Shown here: positions 24,351-36,300 of the stretch, in pieces
Layout of the letters: each line of letters starts with the position of its first letter
Position numbering within the stretch: the first letter of the stretch is position 1
DNA from: Arctopsyche grandis
Taxonomy: Eukaryota > Arthropoda > Insecta > Trichoptera > Hydropsychidae
NCBI RefSeq assembly: GCF_051622035.1
Contig: NC_135359.1
Location: 33,137,501-33,201,500 of the forward strand
Length of the DNA stretch: 64,000 nt
Direction: 5' to 3'
Position numbers and translations under genes: made by a program
The notes under the pieces: generated by a model
Told to the model about the DNA's origin: nothing
What the model saw: only the letters and a program-made list of their open reading frames with translations
Database searches by the model: none

Positions 24351-24649
24351 TTAAAAACGAACACCATTTCATATATTAAGAACGGTAATTGGATTATTAG
24401 TCACATTGCGATCGCCCCAAAGACATGAAATTTTTGCCATGAAAATCGCGATTTTGAAATATTTGGCACTCGAATTCTCGTTAAGGTAAAGGCGAAATTC
24501 CACCAGCGTGGTGAACTATGCGGCACAGTGCTACTCAGCGTACGGCACAAATATTTGTTTTGGTCGACTCACTCAAGCGAACAATAACAAATCGTGCGCG
24601 AACATTGTAGCAATGTTTTCGCCTTTAGTATGATAGTTATCGTTAGTAT

Positions 24650-24954
24650 TGTAACGTAGAGATTAGGTGAGTGACGCTCGTGGACCGATGGTTTACTAGC
24701 GCAGATCACCTGATCTCTCGTTCCCGCCAAAATAGCCTCTACGAATGAATGAGCCGTATGCAACGGCCAATGGGATCATCTGATCCATCGACCAATAGTT
24801 GTGGAGCCCAAACGGGTATAAATATGGAGCGCTCTCGGCCTGGAAACCATTCCGACCTGGAGCGCCCACGAGAGCAGACCAATAAACGACTTCTACAACC
24901 CTCCTGCGTCTTTCTCTCCGATCCTTGAAGCCCCCTCTTCACGTCCACACAACA
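24650..24954 (+). mobile_element. Solo LTR with GTAT target duplication
   Basis: Begins TGTAACGTAGAG and ends CCACACAACA. GTAT stands on both sides (24,646-24,649; 24,955-24,958). It has a GGTATAAATATGG TATA box and AATAAACGAC as a poly(A) signal. Confidence 0.8.
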
Positions 24955-25287
24955 GTATAATGGACTTTTCGGCTGCCAGATGTTCCGTTATAGAAATTTT
25001 AGTGACTTTTGGGCGAGCGCTTTGTGAATAATAGACCGAACCATTAAGAACTTGCAAGTTTTACTTCTAGATAAATGAATGTTAAAGTACACTTCAGCGT
25101 GCGTTATTCAACGACAACAATCAATGTTTTTGTAAAAAACATATCGAGTGGTGGCGAAAAGGCAAATCGACGCGCCGTGAACTGTCAAAGTGTCAGGTGA
25201 AGTGTCAACGTGTATTCCTCTCTCTATGCTGAATCTCTGCTTTACTGGAATGCATTTTAGAACGATCTAATCAATCTTCACATCAAA

Positions 25288-28200
25288 ATGATTCACAGCC
25301 TCTTCATAATCAACTCATCGGGGTAATGCACATTTTATTTCCACTGCACGACAAACAATAAAACGCATACCTTATTGTACGTATTTGTAATCGACATCCG
25401 TACGATATTTACATAAACGATTCATTGCTGTATTGCAGGGACGTCTTCTTAGAGAAACATTGGAGGAGTGTCATATCTCGGTCCGTATGCGACTATTTCT
25501 TGGAAGCTCAACGCGCCTCTCCCAATGTAAGCAGTGTTGCTCATTTGCATTGCTTTATGACTTGCATATAATATAACTGTATGATTTCATCCATAGGACG
25601 TACCGCCAGTCATAGCTGCACCGCATCATTATCTGCTGTCCATACAAAGAGGCGGAGTAAGCCTAGTGGCCGTATGCAAGCAAGAAGTTGCACCTCTATT
25701 TGTAATAGAGTTTTTGCATCGCGTCGTCGACACATTCCAGGTTCGTATTCAATCTATATATATATATATATATTTAACAACCTGTTCATATTTATCATAA
25801 TATATGTGTGTGTGCTTTGTTTCAGGACTATTTTTCCGAATGCACTGAAAGTATTATTAAGGAAAATTATGTGATAGTATATGAGGTATGATTTTATACA
25901 TATTCGTATTATGTATAGTTTAATGTTTAATGTAATATTTGATGTAGCTTTTAGATGAGATGCTCGATAATGGTTTTCCGTTGGCCACCGAAAGTAATAT
26001 TCTCAAAGAGCTGATCAAACCTCCTAATATTTTAAGATCTATCACCAATACTCTCACCGGAAAGTCCAAGTACACAATTCGCAAATATTATTAGAATAGT
26101 TGCTTTCGTAACGGAGTAATTAACGTTTATTGCATTTCAGTGTTTCTGGAACGTTGCCTTCCGGTCAGCTATCGAACATTCCATGGCGTCGAACCGGAGT
26201 CAAGTATACAAGCAATGAAGCGTATTTTGATGTCGTCGAGGAGGTTGACGCTATTATTGATAAAAGTGGAGCCACCGTTTTTGCAGAAATACAAGGATAT
26301 GTTAGGATCTTATACTTTTTATTTGAATATATCAATGACGGGACTCCATAGATATAGAATAACCTAGATAAGCCATTACGTACACTTTTGGTCGGAGATG
26401 TCGTCGTCACCAACTGAGAGGTTTAGGTCGGTGTAACTAGCGGGGAAGTGGTGAAAAAAAAAGGTCGACGCAGCGGTCGTAAGTGGTCAGCAAACAGTTT
26501 ATGTACATATGTACATGCACTGAAGTTTTATATTATTTATAACTTTATTTTATTGGACACTCCGCGTGACAGTAAACATACAGACATATTAAAAAAAATA
26601 TATTTAGCTATACACACTATATTAACCCTTTCAGGAGTACGACCATACGGGTACGGGCAAAGTAAAATGGCCCCGCCAGATTATGACCGTACCCGTACGG
26701 TTTGACACGTTCAATCACTCAAAATACTCTACCTCTCTCATTGTTCGACATATTTGCATCTCGTTTTTTTTCAAGTGTTGCTGAGGTTTCTCTTTCACTC
26801 TTGTGTATATATATTTTTGTATTCGAATAAAGAAACCAAATTGAACGAGGCGTGAAAGCCAGTTAAATTTTTATGACAACATGATGACAATTTTTTTTCT
26901 AAAGTAATATTTTCCACATGTAACAACTATAAAATATGTTCCGAACGAATAAAATTGAAACGTCTGACTAAATTTAGTTCATTTGACCCTCATAAAAATA
27001 ATTTAGCGTAAAATTATAGATTTATTTTCGAGAGAATTTGGTCCGGGATGCAAGGCAAAGCCACCGCCGGGCAATAAATCAATCATATAATCGAGCGAAA
27101 TATGTCAACTTTAAAAATTTCCCACAAAATAAGAGTGTTCGCTAGGATTTTTCAAGTCAGTTGATTCCGAAAAAAAAACTCACTCCTGTTTCTGGTGTTC
27201 AAATTAACTCACTACTCAAAAGGTTAAACTACAAATATATGTTACTATAATAAAACCATCATTAACTATTACAATATTTAAACATTAGTAACTTCCACAA
27301 GGATCAATTTTAATGTTGACACTTTAATATTTAGTTCATTGTTTGTAGTTTTAAACGTAATGTCGATTTCTGAATTTCCTTCAGTGCCAACAAGATATAC
27401 GCGTGCGTTTAGAGACATCTGTGGCAGAGTTTGTCGACCGCTGTTCAATCACTGCATACAACACTACATACATCGCGCCGATATTTCATTATATGTTAAA
27501 ATACTACTATAATTGAAGACATTATATATTAATTCTTACTTATGATATGTGATGCCATCCGCCTTTTTATGTTTTCTTGAGTAATTGTAACACAATTTCA
27601 CTGAATACGTTGGCATTTTCGAAAAATATCAATCGACCTTCCGACTTAGAAGCTAACTAGCTACTGAGAGAGAGAGAGTGTGCATGCTCTGTACTTTTTT
27701 TTGTGTGTGCATGCACCAACAGGGTGATCGGCTTAGAGCGTCAGGGCGTATCTATGTATTCTATATCTATGCGGGACTCACTTTAATGTATAAATATAAT
27801 AATTAATTGTAAATGTGTCGTGCAGATTGACTGTTGCATCAAACTGAGCGGCATGCCAGATCTGACGTTATCATTCATGAATCCGAGACTGTTCGACGAT
27901 GTCTCGTTTCATCCGTGCGTCAGATTCAAAAGATGGAAGGTATCAGCGCCGTCTCTAATGCCGTTATGATTATAACAAATGATTCAAACAAAAATTGATT
28001 GCACGTTAACATGTTTCAGTCGGAGAGAATTCTATCGTTCATTCCACCAGACGGAAACTTCAGACTGCTTTCGTATCACATTGCATCGCAGAGTGTTGTC
28101 GCTATACCGATTTATGTACGTCATAGTTTGATTCTGAGAGCGGCCGGAGATCAGGGAAAGTTAGATATCACTGTAGGCCCCAAACAGACTCTGGGCCGGA

Positions 28201-30190
28201 CTTTAGAAGGTACGTTTAGATTTACAGTTTTGGCGAAAATGTGGTATCACAACAAATTGACGATTTGTCTGAGCAATGAAGAAAATTACCGAAGCAAAGA
28301 CTAATCATTCTTTAATAAGTTTGACCTATAGAATTCGAATATAATTTTTATTGATGCCTTCTTGTTTATGAGATATAGTAATGTTTAAAAAATGCGCAAT
28401 TTTAGACGTCTTTAACTCAAAATCTAGTATTGCTGTACCAAAAGTGAGGATTGGAATTAATAGTCTGTTAATAGATGTTTTTTGTAATGATTGTAATTTT
28501 GTATTGCCTTAAAATACCCATAATTAATTATCTAGCGAATTCAAAAATATACTTTTTTTATCATGCATTTATTGGGCCAGTTTTATATTGCACTACGATA
28601 ACACTATAGCGGCCACTGACTCATATTTGTATCATGTTGGTTGCACAACGCTTAGTGGCCGCTGATACATATATGATTCACGACTGCGCGAATATATTTT
28701 TCAGTCTGCTGATATAATTTTGTATCACGTTTTCGTTTATGACGAAAACGTGATACAAAATTATATCATCGGCCACAAACGATTGACGCCAACGTGATAC
28801 AAAAATATATCAGCGGACTGAAACAGTTCGCCATCGTGTTAACAAGGATTGATTTTCAATCACAATATTTTTATATTTCATCTTAACGTACCAATTCGAG
28901 CGGCAAATTACAGCAATACCTTAAAATCTGTAAAATTGCCCATTATATCTCATGTCAACGCTCATATCTTATGAATGAGAGGATACCAACAAAAATTATT
29001 GTCATATTCGAATTCAGTGGGACAAACTTAGTAAAGTTTGATAGCTCACCGCTCCGGTAAGTAAAAAACGTGATATTTTATTGCTCAGTGTAATCTTAGA
29101 TAGGGACCTTCAAAATGCCTCGGAAATCAAAAGGATTAAACTCAGAGCGCAGACACACATAGTGATACACGGCACTTGTTATTTTTAGATAGTTTTGCCT
29201 TACATTACATGTAAAAAAAATGCTAGCACACCTGATCTATGCTATGGCGATCCAGGTCAAAACTCACCTCTAGGAGTGTTATTGGTGCTATTTCATTCTT
29301 GTATTAACATAGGTTTGACAGTGATCGATCTAAGCCCGCTTTAAAGGTCAAGGAATTTGACCCTTAAAGCCCTCAACACGAGGCCACCATCCCCCCAACG
29401 AATACAGTCTAAGAGACCCTTTCGTCGGAGAACGAGACGGTTGTTCATGAATATCGCACAAGAACAACCGCACATCACTGTTCTAATAAAAAAATCACAC
29501 TGTACATAACCGAGTACAAAATAAACAACAACGCATGAACACATAAAGCGCGCATGCGTTAGGAAATAATACCTGAAATGTGCCGTGCGAATGCACGCAC
29601 ACCTCAAGTAAACATGACAGTGATTCCCATATTTGAAGAAATGTAAGAGAAACTTGTCGAAATAACAATATCGTACGAATTAATAATGACATGAGGATAC
29701 GGTCATCACAGCCGCAGTCTATTTAGGTATGCCGTGCCCGACGATTTAATATTCACCACATTTTATATGATTGCAGGCGTTTCATTAGAGGTGTGTATGC
29801 CAAAGTGTGTTCTGAACTGCTCGTTGATAGCTAACCAAGGAAAATATACTTTCGACCCGGTAACGAAAGTGCTTCAATGGGAAATCGGAAGGATAGATGT
29901 AACAAAACTACCAAATATACGTGGATCGGTAAGAATTTGTCGAAATGTGTACATTTCATTTGCTGTTTTCGTTTTAATTTTATCGTATGTGTATAACTTT
30001 GAAGGTGTCTGTGGTGTCCGGTGCCGATACTTCCGGAGCAAATCCAACTATCAACGTCCATTTTAATATTTTGCAATTAGCCGTGAGCGGGCTGCGGGTG
30101 AACAGGCTCGACATGTACGGCGAAAAGTATAAGCCTTTCAAAGGCGTCAAGTATGTAACTAAAGCGGGAAAGTTTCATATTAGAATGTGA
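25288..30190 (+). CDS. AP3M: AP-3 complex subunit mu
   Basis: Ten exons join in phase: 25,288-25,322; 25,439-25,526; 25,597-25,740; 25,826-25,885; 25,948-26,069; 26,141-26,300; 27,826-27,939; 28,020-28,209; 29,777-29,928; 30,005-30,190. They encode 416 residues, the usual length of this subunit (Drosophila carmine, vertebrate AP3M1). It starts MIHSLFIINSSGDVFLEKHW, the longin-like N-terminal domain. A linker with ELIKPPNILRSITNTLTGKS leads to the mu-homology domain, from VKYTSNEAYFDVVEEVDAI through SFIPPDGNFRLLSYH to the C-terminal KYVTKAGKFHIRM. The family is the medium chain of the AP-3 adaptor, which recognises tyrosine-based cargo signals and sorts membrane proteins to lysosome-related organelles. 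Introns 6 and 8 carry MITEs; the exons are clean. The 3' end faces the convergent WD40 gene about 125 bp away. Confidence 0.95.
26636..27223. mobile_element. piggyBac-like MITE in an AP-3 intron
   Basis: TTAA sites at 26,632-26,635 and 27,224-27,227, with ends CCCTTTCAGGAGTACG and ACTACTCAAAAGG. Near the left end it has a palindromic CCATACGGGTACGG/CCGTACCCGTACGG pair. TTAA duplication and CCCTTT ends fit piggyBac-type mobilisation. No transposase. Confidence 0.7.
28268..29090. mobile_element. MITE related to 8,397-9,055, in an AP-3 intron
   Basis: The right end (CACCGCTCCGGTAAGTAAAA ... TTGCTCAGTG) and a left CTGAGCAATGAAG-like end match the first copy. Inside is a perfect 26-bp-arm palindrome (28,711-28,736 / 28,742-28,767, around GATATAATTTTGTATCACG) with flanking diverged copies of the same word. 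Confidence 0.7.
29130..29720. mobile_element. Decayed element of the long-TIR (GGGCG...) family
   Basis: Contains TTGACAGTGATCGATC, TTAGATAGTTTTGCC and AACTTGTCGAAATAA segments typical of the family at 9,605 and 61,344. Ends are not preserved. In AP-3 intron 8. Confidence 0.45.
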
Positions 30191-30314
30191 ACAAATTGAA
30201 TACTGGAAATATATATATTGTAATTTATGTGAAAATCTGTGTGTTATGTTAATGATGACAACTGCATATTATATAAAAAAATATACTGATACATTATTTT
30301 ATATTGTGTTGGAT

Positions 30315-33300
30315 TTATTCTTCGTCGCTTTGTGGTTCCGCTTCATCGCCGGCCAATGTGGTGTAGTTTGACTTCAGAGTGGTCATCGAAAAACAACTGT
30401 AAATAAAACATTTGAGAATAGATTGTTGATGGTAAATGTTAAGTAAAATCATACACACCTGTTGTGTCGGAGAATTTGCTGTGGATTGTCGAAGTATTCC
30501 AAGCCCGATTTCTTTTGCATTCTAATACTTAGGGGTAGACGTGTTGAGAATATGATGTCGGTGTGCTGCTGTAGATCGAGAGCCGTAAAAGGAGCACCTT
30601 GAGATACTGGTAAACGCATCTATAAGAATTAATATTGATGTAAATATATTCATGAACCTATCAGTGTGTTTAAATGTGGTAAAGGAAAACACCTTTTCCT
30701 GTTTGGAGTTGTGAATTATCAATTTTGAACTCAAATTGTGTTTTTGTCCTATCTCGTTGAGAAAATCCTTCTCTAGAATCCCGCTTAAACCTTAAATTAA
30801 ATTAAATGATAATTACAGATACAAATCAAATGAACAAACCGATGTATATATATGTATATATGTGGGAATTGTGTGAGTGTAAGAAACAAATCAAAATTAA
30901 ATATAATTCAGTTAACCCTTTGAGTGCTGACGTCTTTTCTGTTGAAAGCCCGCCACACTGAAAATTTTGCCAACAAATAATAATATTAAGATATATAAAT
31001 TATTATTTTGAATAAAAATACCAATAATTTTATTTTACTACCGCCATCTATGTTTTTTTAATACCGCCATCTATGTATACAACTAAAGACTACATAGACG
31101 TCACCCAGATTTCAAAATTGCAAACTTCAAACGATATTTTGTCTCTACCGTAATGGCGGAGCATCCATTTACTTATATTGATGACCAAAATGAGCAATAT
31201 GGCAATCCCTAGATAATTACCGTCGAGGATTTCGAGTTTTGTAAAGGTGTGTTTAGACTCTCTAATATATCTTGCAACAATATAAAATAAACAAAACAAG
31301 TCTATTAATGATTGTATTTTTCCAAAACTAGTTCCATCTTCTTCATTGTTAAAATGTAATGCTCACAATCTAAATGCCAAGCTACAATCTAAAATACTCA
31401 GTAGTTAGGGATTTCTTTTGGGAAATTCTGCTATGGTTATAAATTCGGAAGTTCCGGTGTAAACCAGTCTTTATAAACGTTGACAAATGAATGACACGGA
31501 TTACACGACCCGTGTTCAATGCATTTTTTTTTCAATGCTACCTGAAAAGGCTTAGCGGGTAGTATTCTTGTTTACTTTGTATATGCTAGTATGTCGAAAT
31601 ATGATTTTTCTAAGTAGAATTTTAATTTTATTCTCATATAAAGACAATTTAATATATGTATTATCCTTATTAATTCAATTCAAATTCGTGTAAATACGAG
31701 TAAATAATAGTAGCGAGTTTTTAGCTCGCAATTTTACCGATTTAAAATTCAGCACACTTCCAATTAACCCTTTTAAACGAAAACAAAAAATAGTGCAGCC
31801 AGAACACTATCTCAATAAACATGTTTCAATAGAAAATACTCGATATAAAATAGTATTAACAGTGGAAAAAAATCCCAAGTGAAAATACACACTTTTGACT
31901 TTTGATTTGAACTGGACGACTACTTAGAGAGATTTGAAAGCTGAAAAGTACTACAAATGAAAGATAAAATACCCGACTATAGATTCCAATATTCATTTTG
32001 AACAGGAAATTGACAGATTTTGAGACATCGACCGAACAACACCAAGATATAGAAAAATCGCACGATTTAAAAAACACATATATCTCCGAATATCGAGCCA
32101 ATCAACATTTTGTATTACCAGATTCGTGTTTACTGGGCATAGATCTAAAAGAAAAATCATATTTCGTGTCGAACAGTTTTATTGGCGTTTTTCAGGCTCA
32201 TGGACTTGTTGGCAAAACGCCGATCGGCGTTGATCAGCACTCAAAGGGTTAAAGTTCATATTTTACATTTGTTTATAAGAACTATACCATTTCTTGCTAA
32301 CAACTCTTCCAACGGTGTCACGTCGAATTTAATGTCAAATTCAACCGCATTTTCTTCTTTGACACTTTCTTCCACTTCATCGGTGATTTCATCCTTAACT
32401 AACACAATATAATGAATATGAATATGAACAACTCAAACATTAAATTGAACAGATCGAATCAAAAGTACCGTCATCTAATTGCTGATCATTCCAAAGCGAC
32501 GGTCTCCGCGGACAGTGATTTCTTTCAGGTGGCGGCAGTAATGCATATTCAACATCGTCGTTATCAGCTTCCCTTTTTATTATATCTACAGCACTCTTCA
32601 GAATCGATTCATTGCTCATGGGAAGAATCGCCATGTGATTGCAACACGTTACGACGATTTCAGGTCGGCTCCACTTAACGTATTCTCTAAATGTATATAT
32701 TGTTTTAGAAATAACGATTTCATTCTTAAATATTTATATATGTGTATAATTACTTATATTCAGGCGGTTCTTGAGTCGAATTTTCGAATTCAAGTTTTTG
32801 GCTTGCGCGTGCCGGACCACAGTATATAGATTCAAATCCGAATTGTATAGGTTTGCCAAGGATGCCAAATGATGGAAATTGTATATTGATAGATTGAATG
32901 CAAACTTGATTGAAAATATTCCACAACTTAAGAACCTTTTATATAAATGTAAATAAAAATTAAAATAAATCTCTCCAAGACAATGCTGAAAGTATTGTAT
33001 TATAGTGAAATGTCTAGATTTGAAGGATCTATTTATCAGCCAGCAATATGTCTCGTTGGTTGCGTTTATGTTTAGCACTGAGAGGTTACCGGGTTCGATC
33101 CCGTGCTAATCTTTAATACTGCTGGTCAGACTTGGATATTTGTGACTCCAAGTCGATCGTTTCTTATTAGAGTTTGCCGATTTATCTGATTTCATTGTTG
33201 AAACGGTTCCTCCATCAAATTGGCAAAAATCATACGATCCGCTGTCACAAATATCTGAATTTGATTTATGTACAACAGCGTTTCCCAACCTGTGGTACGC

Positions 33301-36300
33301 GTACCACTTGGTGGTACGCCGTTGATGGTTGGTGGTACGCGAAAAAAAATCAGTAATGGCGGACATGCAGGAATGAATGATTTACATACAATCATAAAAA
33401 TAGAAATATTTTTTATGTCTAATATACATATAATTTCGAAAGAGGATGAAATCCTCTTTAACGCAGTGCTTCCCCAAACCTTTTAGAAGCAAACAATTTG
33501 ATTTGAAACCCCTTTGATAATGAACATTTTCGGACAGCTACCAAGGAAAAGGAGAACTTGATTGAACTTTCAAATTATAGCATTTAAAAACTGAATTCGA
33601 AATAAATAAGTTTATGAATGTTTGGCTAGGTATTAGTGAAGAATATGAACAGCTTTATGACATAGCGCTTAAATTTCTGTCGCCGTTTACTAGCACTGAA
33701 CTGGTTGAGAGAGCTTTCTCTTCATATATTTTAATAAGACAAATATAGAAATTGATTGAATCCAGCTCCAGACTTAAGGGTAAATCTCACATCATTTGAA
33801 CCAAATTTAAAAAAACTAAGTACAAAGATCTCATTAAATTTATTTTGTAAGGAGATTTAATGAAAAGAAAACATATTATATGTATTTTGTAATTTTGTGT
33901 TTTTGTTAAAACCATCAATAATATTTTTACTATCAATAATAGAAGTATTACAAGATAGTAGATAAATATATTAAACTTTGAGCATATTATAATTGTGACT
34001 CCGCAAATAACTTTTTTTCCACAAAATTTCTTACCAAAACAGATCTACATGTTGCGTGTATCCTGTCTTCACATTCCTTACCATGCAAATACTATATATA
34101 TAAATTACACTTGCAAAAACAAATTTCATGAAATACAATAATTTTTATATGGTGGTACAATTTGTTCAATTGTTCACCGATAACAGACGGTCTGTGAAAG
34201 AGATAGCTGCATACGTAATGGCATAGTAAACGAGATCTTGGTGAACAGACGGGGTGAGAAAGAGATGGCCGTATACGTAATGCCTGGAGCGCATCCTCGG
34301 TTTACGGAAAATCTGTGAACGAGTTGTCAGGTAACCGTATATATGAGAATGTTAGTAAATTACGAAATTCATACGAAGAAATAAAATCAGGAGCGAACAA
34401 ACTGGCCAGGAAGTGGGGAGAAATTTTTGCATCAGGGCCAAAATTTCTAGCTACGCCACTGATTGAGGTCTACCTGTTAGGCCTTCCCGGTATATGTCTA
34501 TGTAAAATAAAAAATAAAATTTCTTACTCCATTTTTATTAAAACTCATGATTGCATGAAGGTGTGCCAGGAAAATAACGTCTATAATTTTAGCACTTTGT
34601 ATTGGAAAAATTGCCGAGGGGCGAATAGTTATCACAGGTTCCCACAGTCGTAGACGTCTGTCTGTGCCTCCAGTGACCAAAAGATTCAGAAATTCCGAAT
34701 AATGAAAGCATGAAACACCCTGAAACAAAACAATATCCATCACATTTACCATAGAAGTGGATAAAAAATCATTGAAAACATAACTTAAATAATTCACCCT
34801 TTGAATTTTGAACGTATATGAATCCATGATGCCTTTGTTGTGACGAATAACAATAGAGGCATCACAATCACTCGAACACGATATGATACAATTGTTTCTG
34901 GCAACGTGTACGATTTTTTTAACAGCCCGAGAGTGAACCCTCCTCTTGAATTTGATTTTACAATACGCTTCGTTGACCGAACCCTGCAGCTCCTGTAAAA
35001 CGATCATATCTTCAAAGCTTAACCCAAAAACTTGTCATACTTGAACGCAATAACTCACAATCCAAAAGTAGCTCGTCAATTTGTCTGGATTTTTCTTATA
35101 AAACATTCCAACTTTGGGCTGTTTAAAGACAATTGTAGTTAAGCCGCCGAGATCGTCTCCCATGACAAGGTGTGACTTTGAGAGTTCTGCATATGGTGGA
35201 TTGTACGATAGGCACTGAAATTTTATCACAATGCATCAATACTTTAATTTATAGTTAATAAATCTTACATAAAAAATATGCGAAAATAACCAACCATTGG
35301 TATATTAGTGATTCCCGTTATTAAAAACGTCGGAACGTGACACAAAGTTGATGCATCATAAATCATCATACTCTTATCAGAAGCTGTTATTACTAGAGCT
35401 TTAATGTCCTGTTTATAATACACGTCTATATATTATTGTATATAATACATTCAAAGATGAATAAATTGAAAATTAACCGACGGAAAGGTAAACGGAAGCT
35501 GTTATCCAAATATCTCTTATTCTTTTGGTGACTCCAGTTCTTATAAAAAATACATCATACTCTTGAAGCAAGTTAAGCTTTCCATCGTAAGTACCCACTT
35601 TTCCATGTTTTGAAATTATAATGTAGCAAAAGGTCGATTCATCTTCCACAGCCAGAATTGCACTAATTGATTCTTTCTATAATTGTATTTAAAATTATTT
35701 TATCTTCAATTTATACCAGGAAGGCCTAACAGGTAGCCCCAATGCGTCTTCCTGGCCAGAAACATTGTACATTTGATACAAATATCATTAGTATTGTTAC
35801 GTACGCCGCGGATTGAGCGAATTGCACTTAGACCAACGGATATCTGTTATCGGATTAACTAAATGCATGCACTTACTTCCAAAGATTATATCTGGACTCT
35901 AAGTGCATTTAGGCTAAACAATGACCGTTATTAGTTAGTTCTCAGAATCGGTACGGGGAGACCCAATGTCGTGGAAACACATATCCGAATACGTGACTAT
36001 ACAACAGGTAAACAGATTAGGCGTCCTGAGAGATCTACCCTTTATAAGGCGGTACGTAGGCGATATCATGTAATTCTGGACTTAGCAGTGACACTGCGTG
36101 TATCTCCTTAATCATCAATAAATGCTGTGAAACGACTGTTGGCCTTTTACTTGGATCCTCCACCCACCCCTACGCAACAGTATTGTTGCGTAGGGGTGGG
36201 TGGAGGATCCAAGTAAAAGGCCAAAGTCGTTTCACAGCATTTATTGGTGATTAAAAGGAGATACACACACTGGCAGTGCTCCGTCCAGAATGTCTTGATA

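Noticed and set aside
32440-32634. Separate gene for the minus-strand exons at 30.3-32.9 kb
   Set aside because: The exon ending at 32,935 joins in phase to the WD40 exon at 34,528 and completes a WD repeat (NKNG/VLKLW), so it is the C-terminal part of the same gene.
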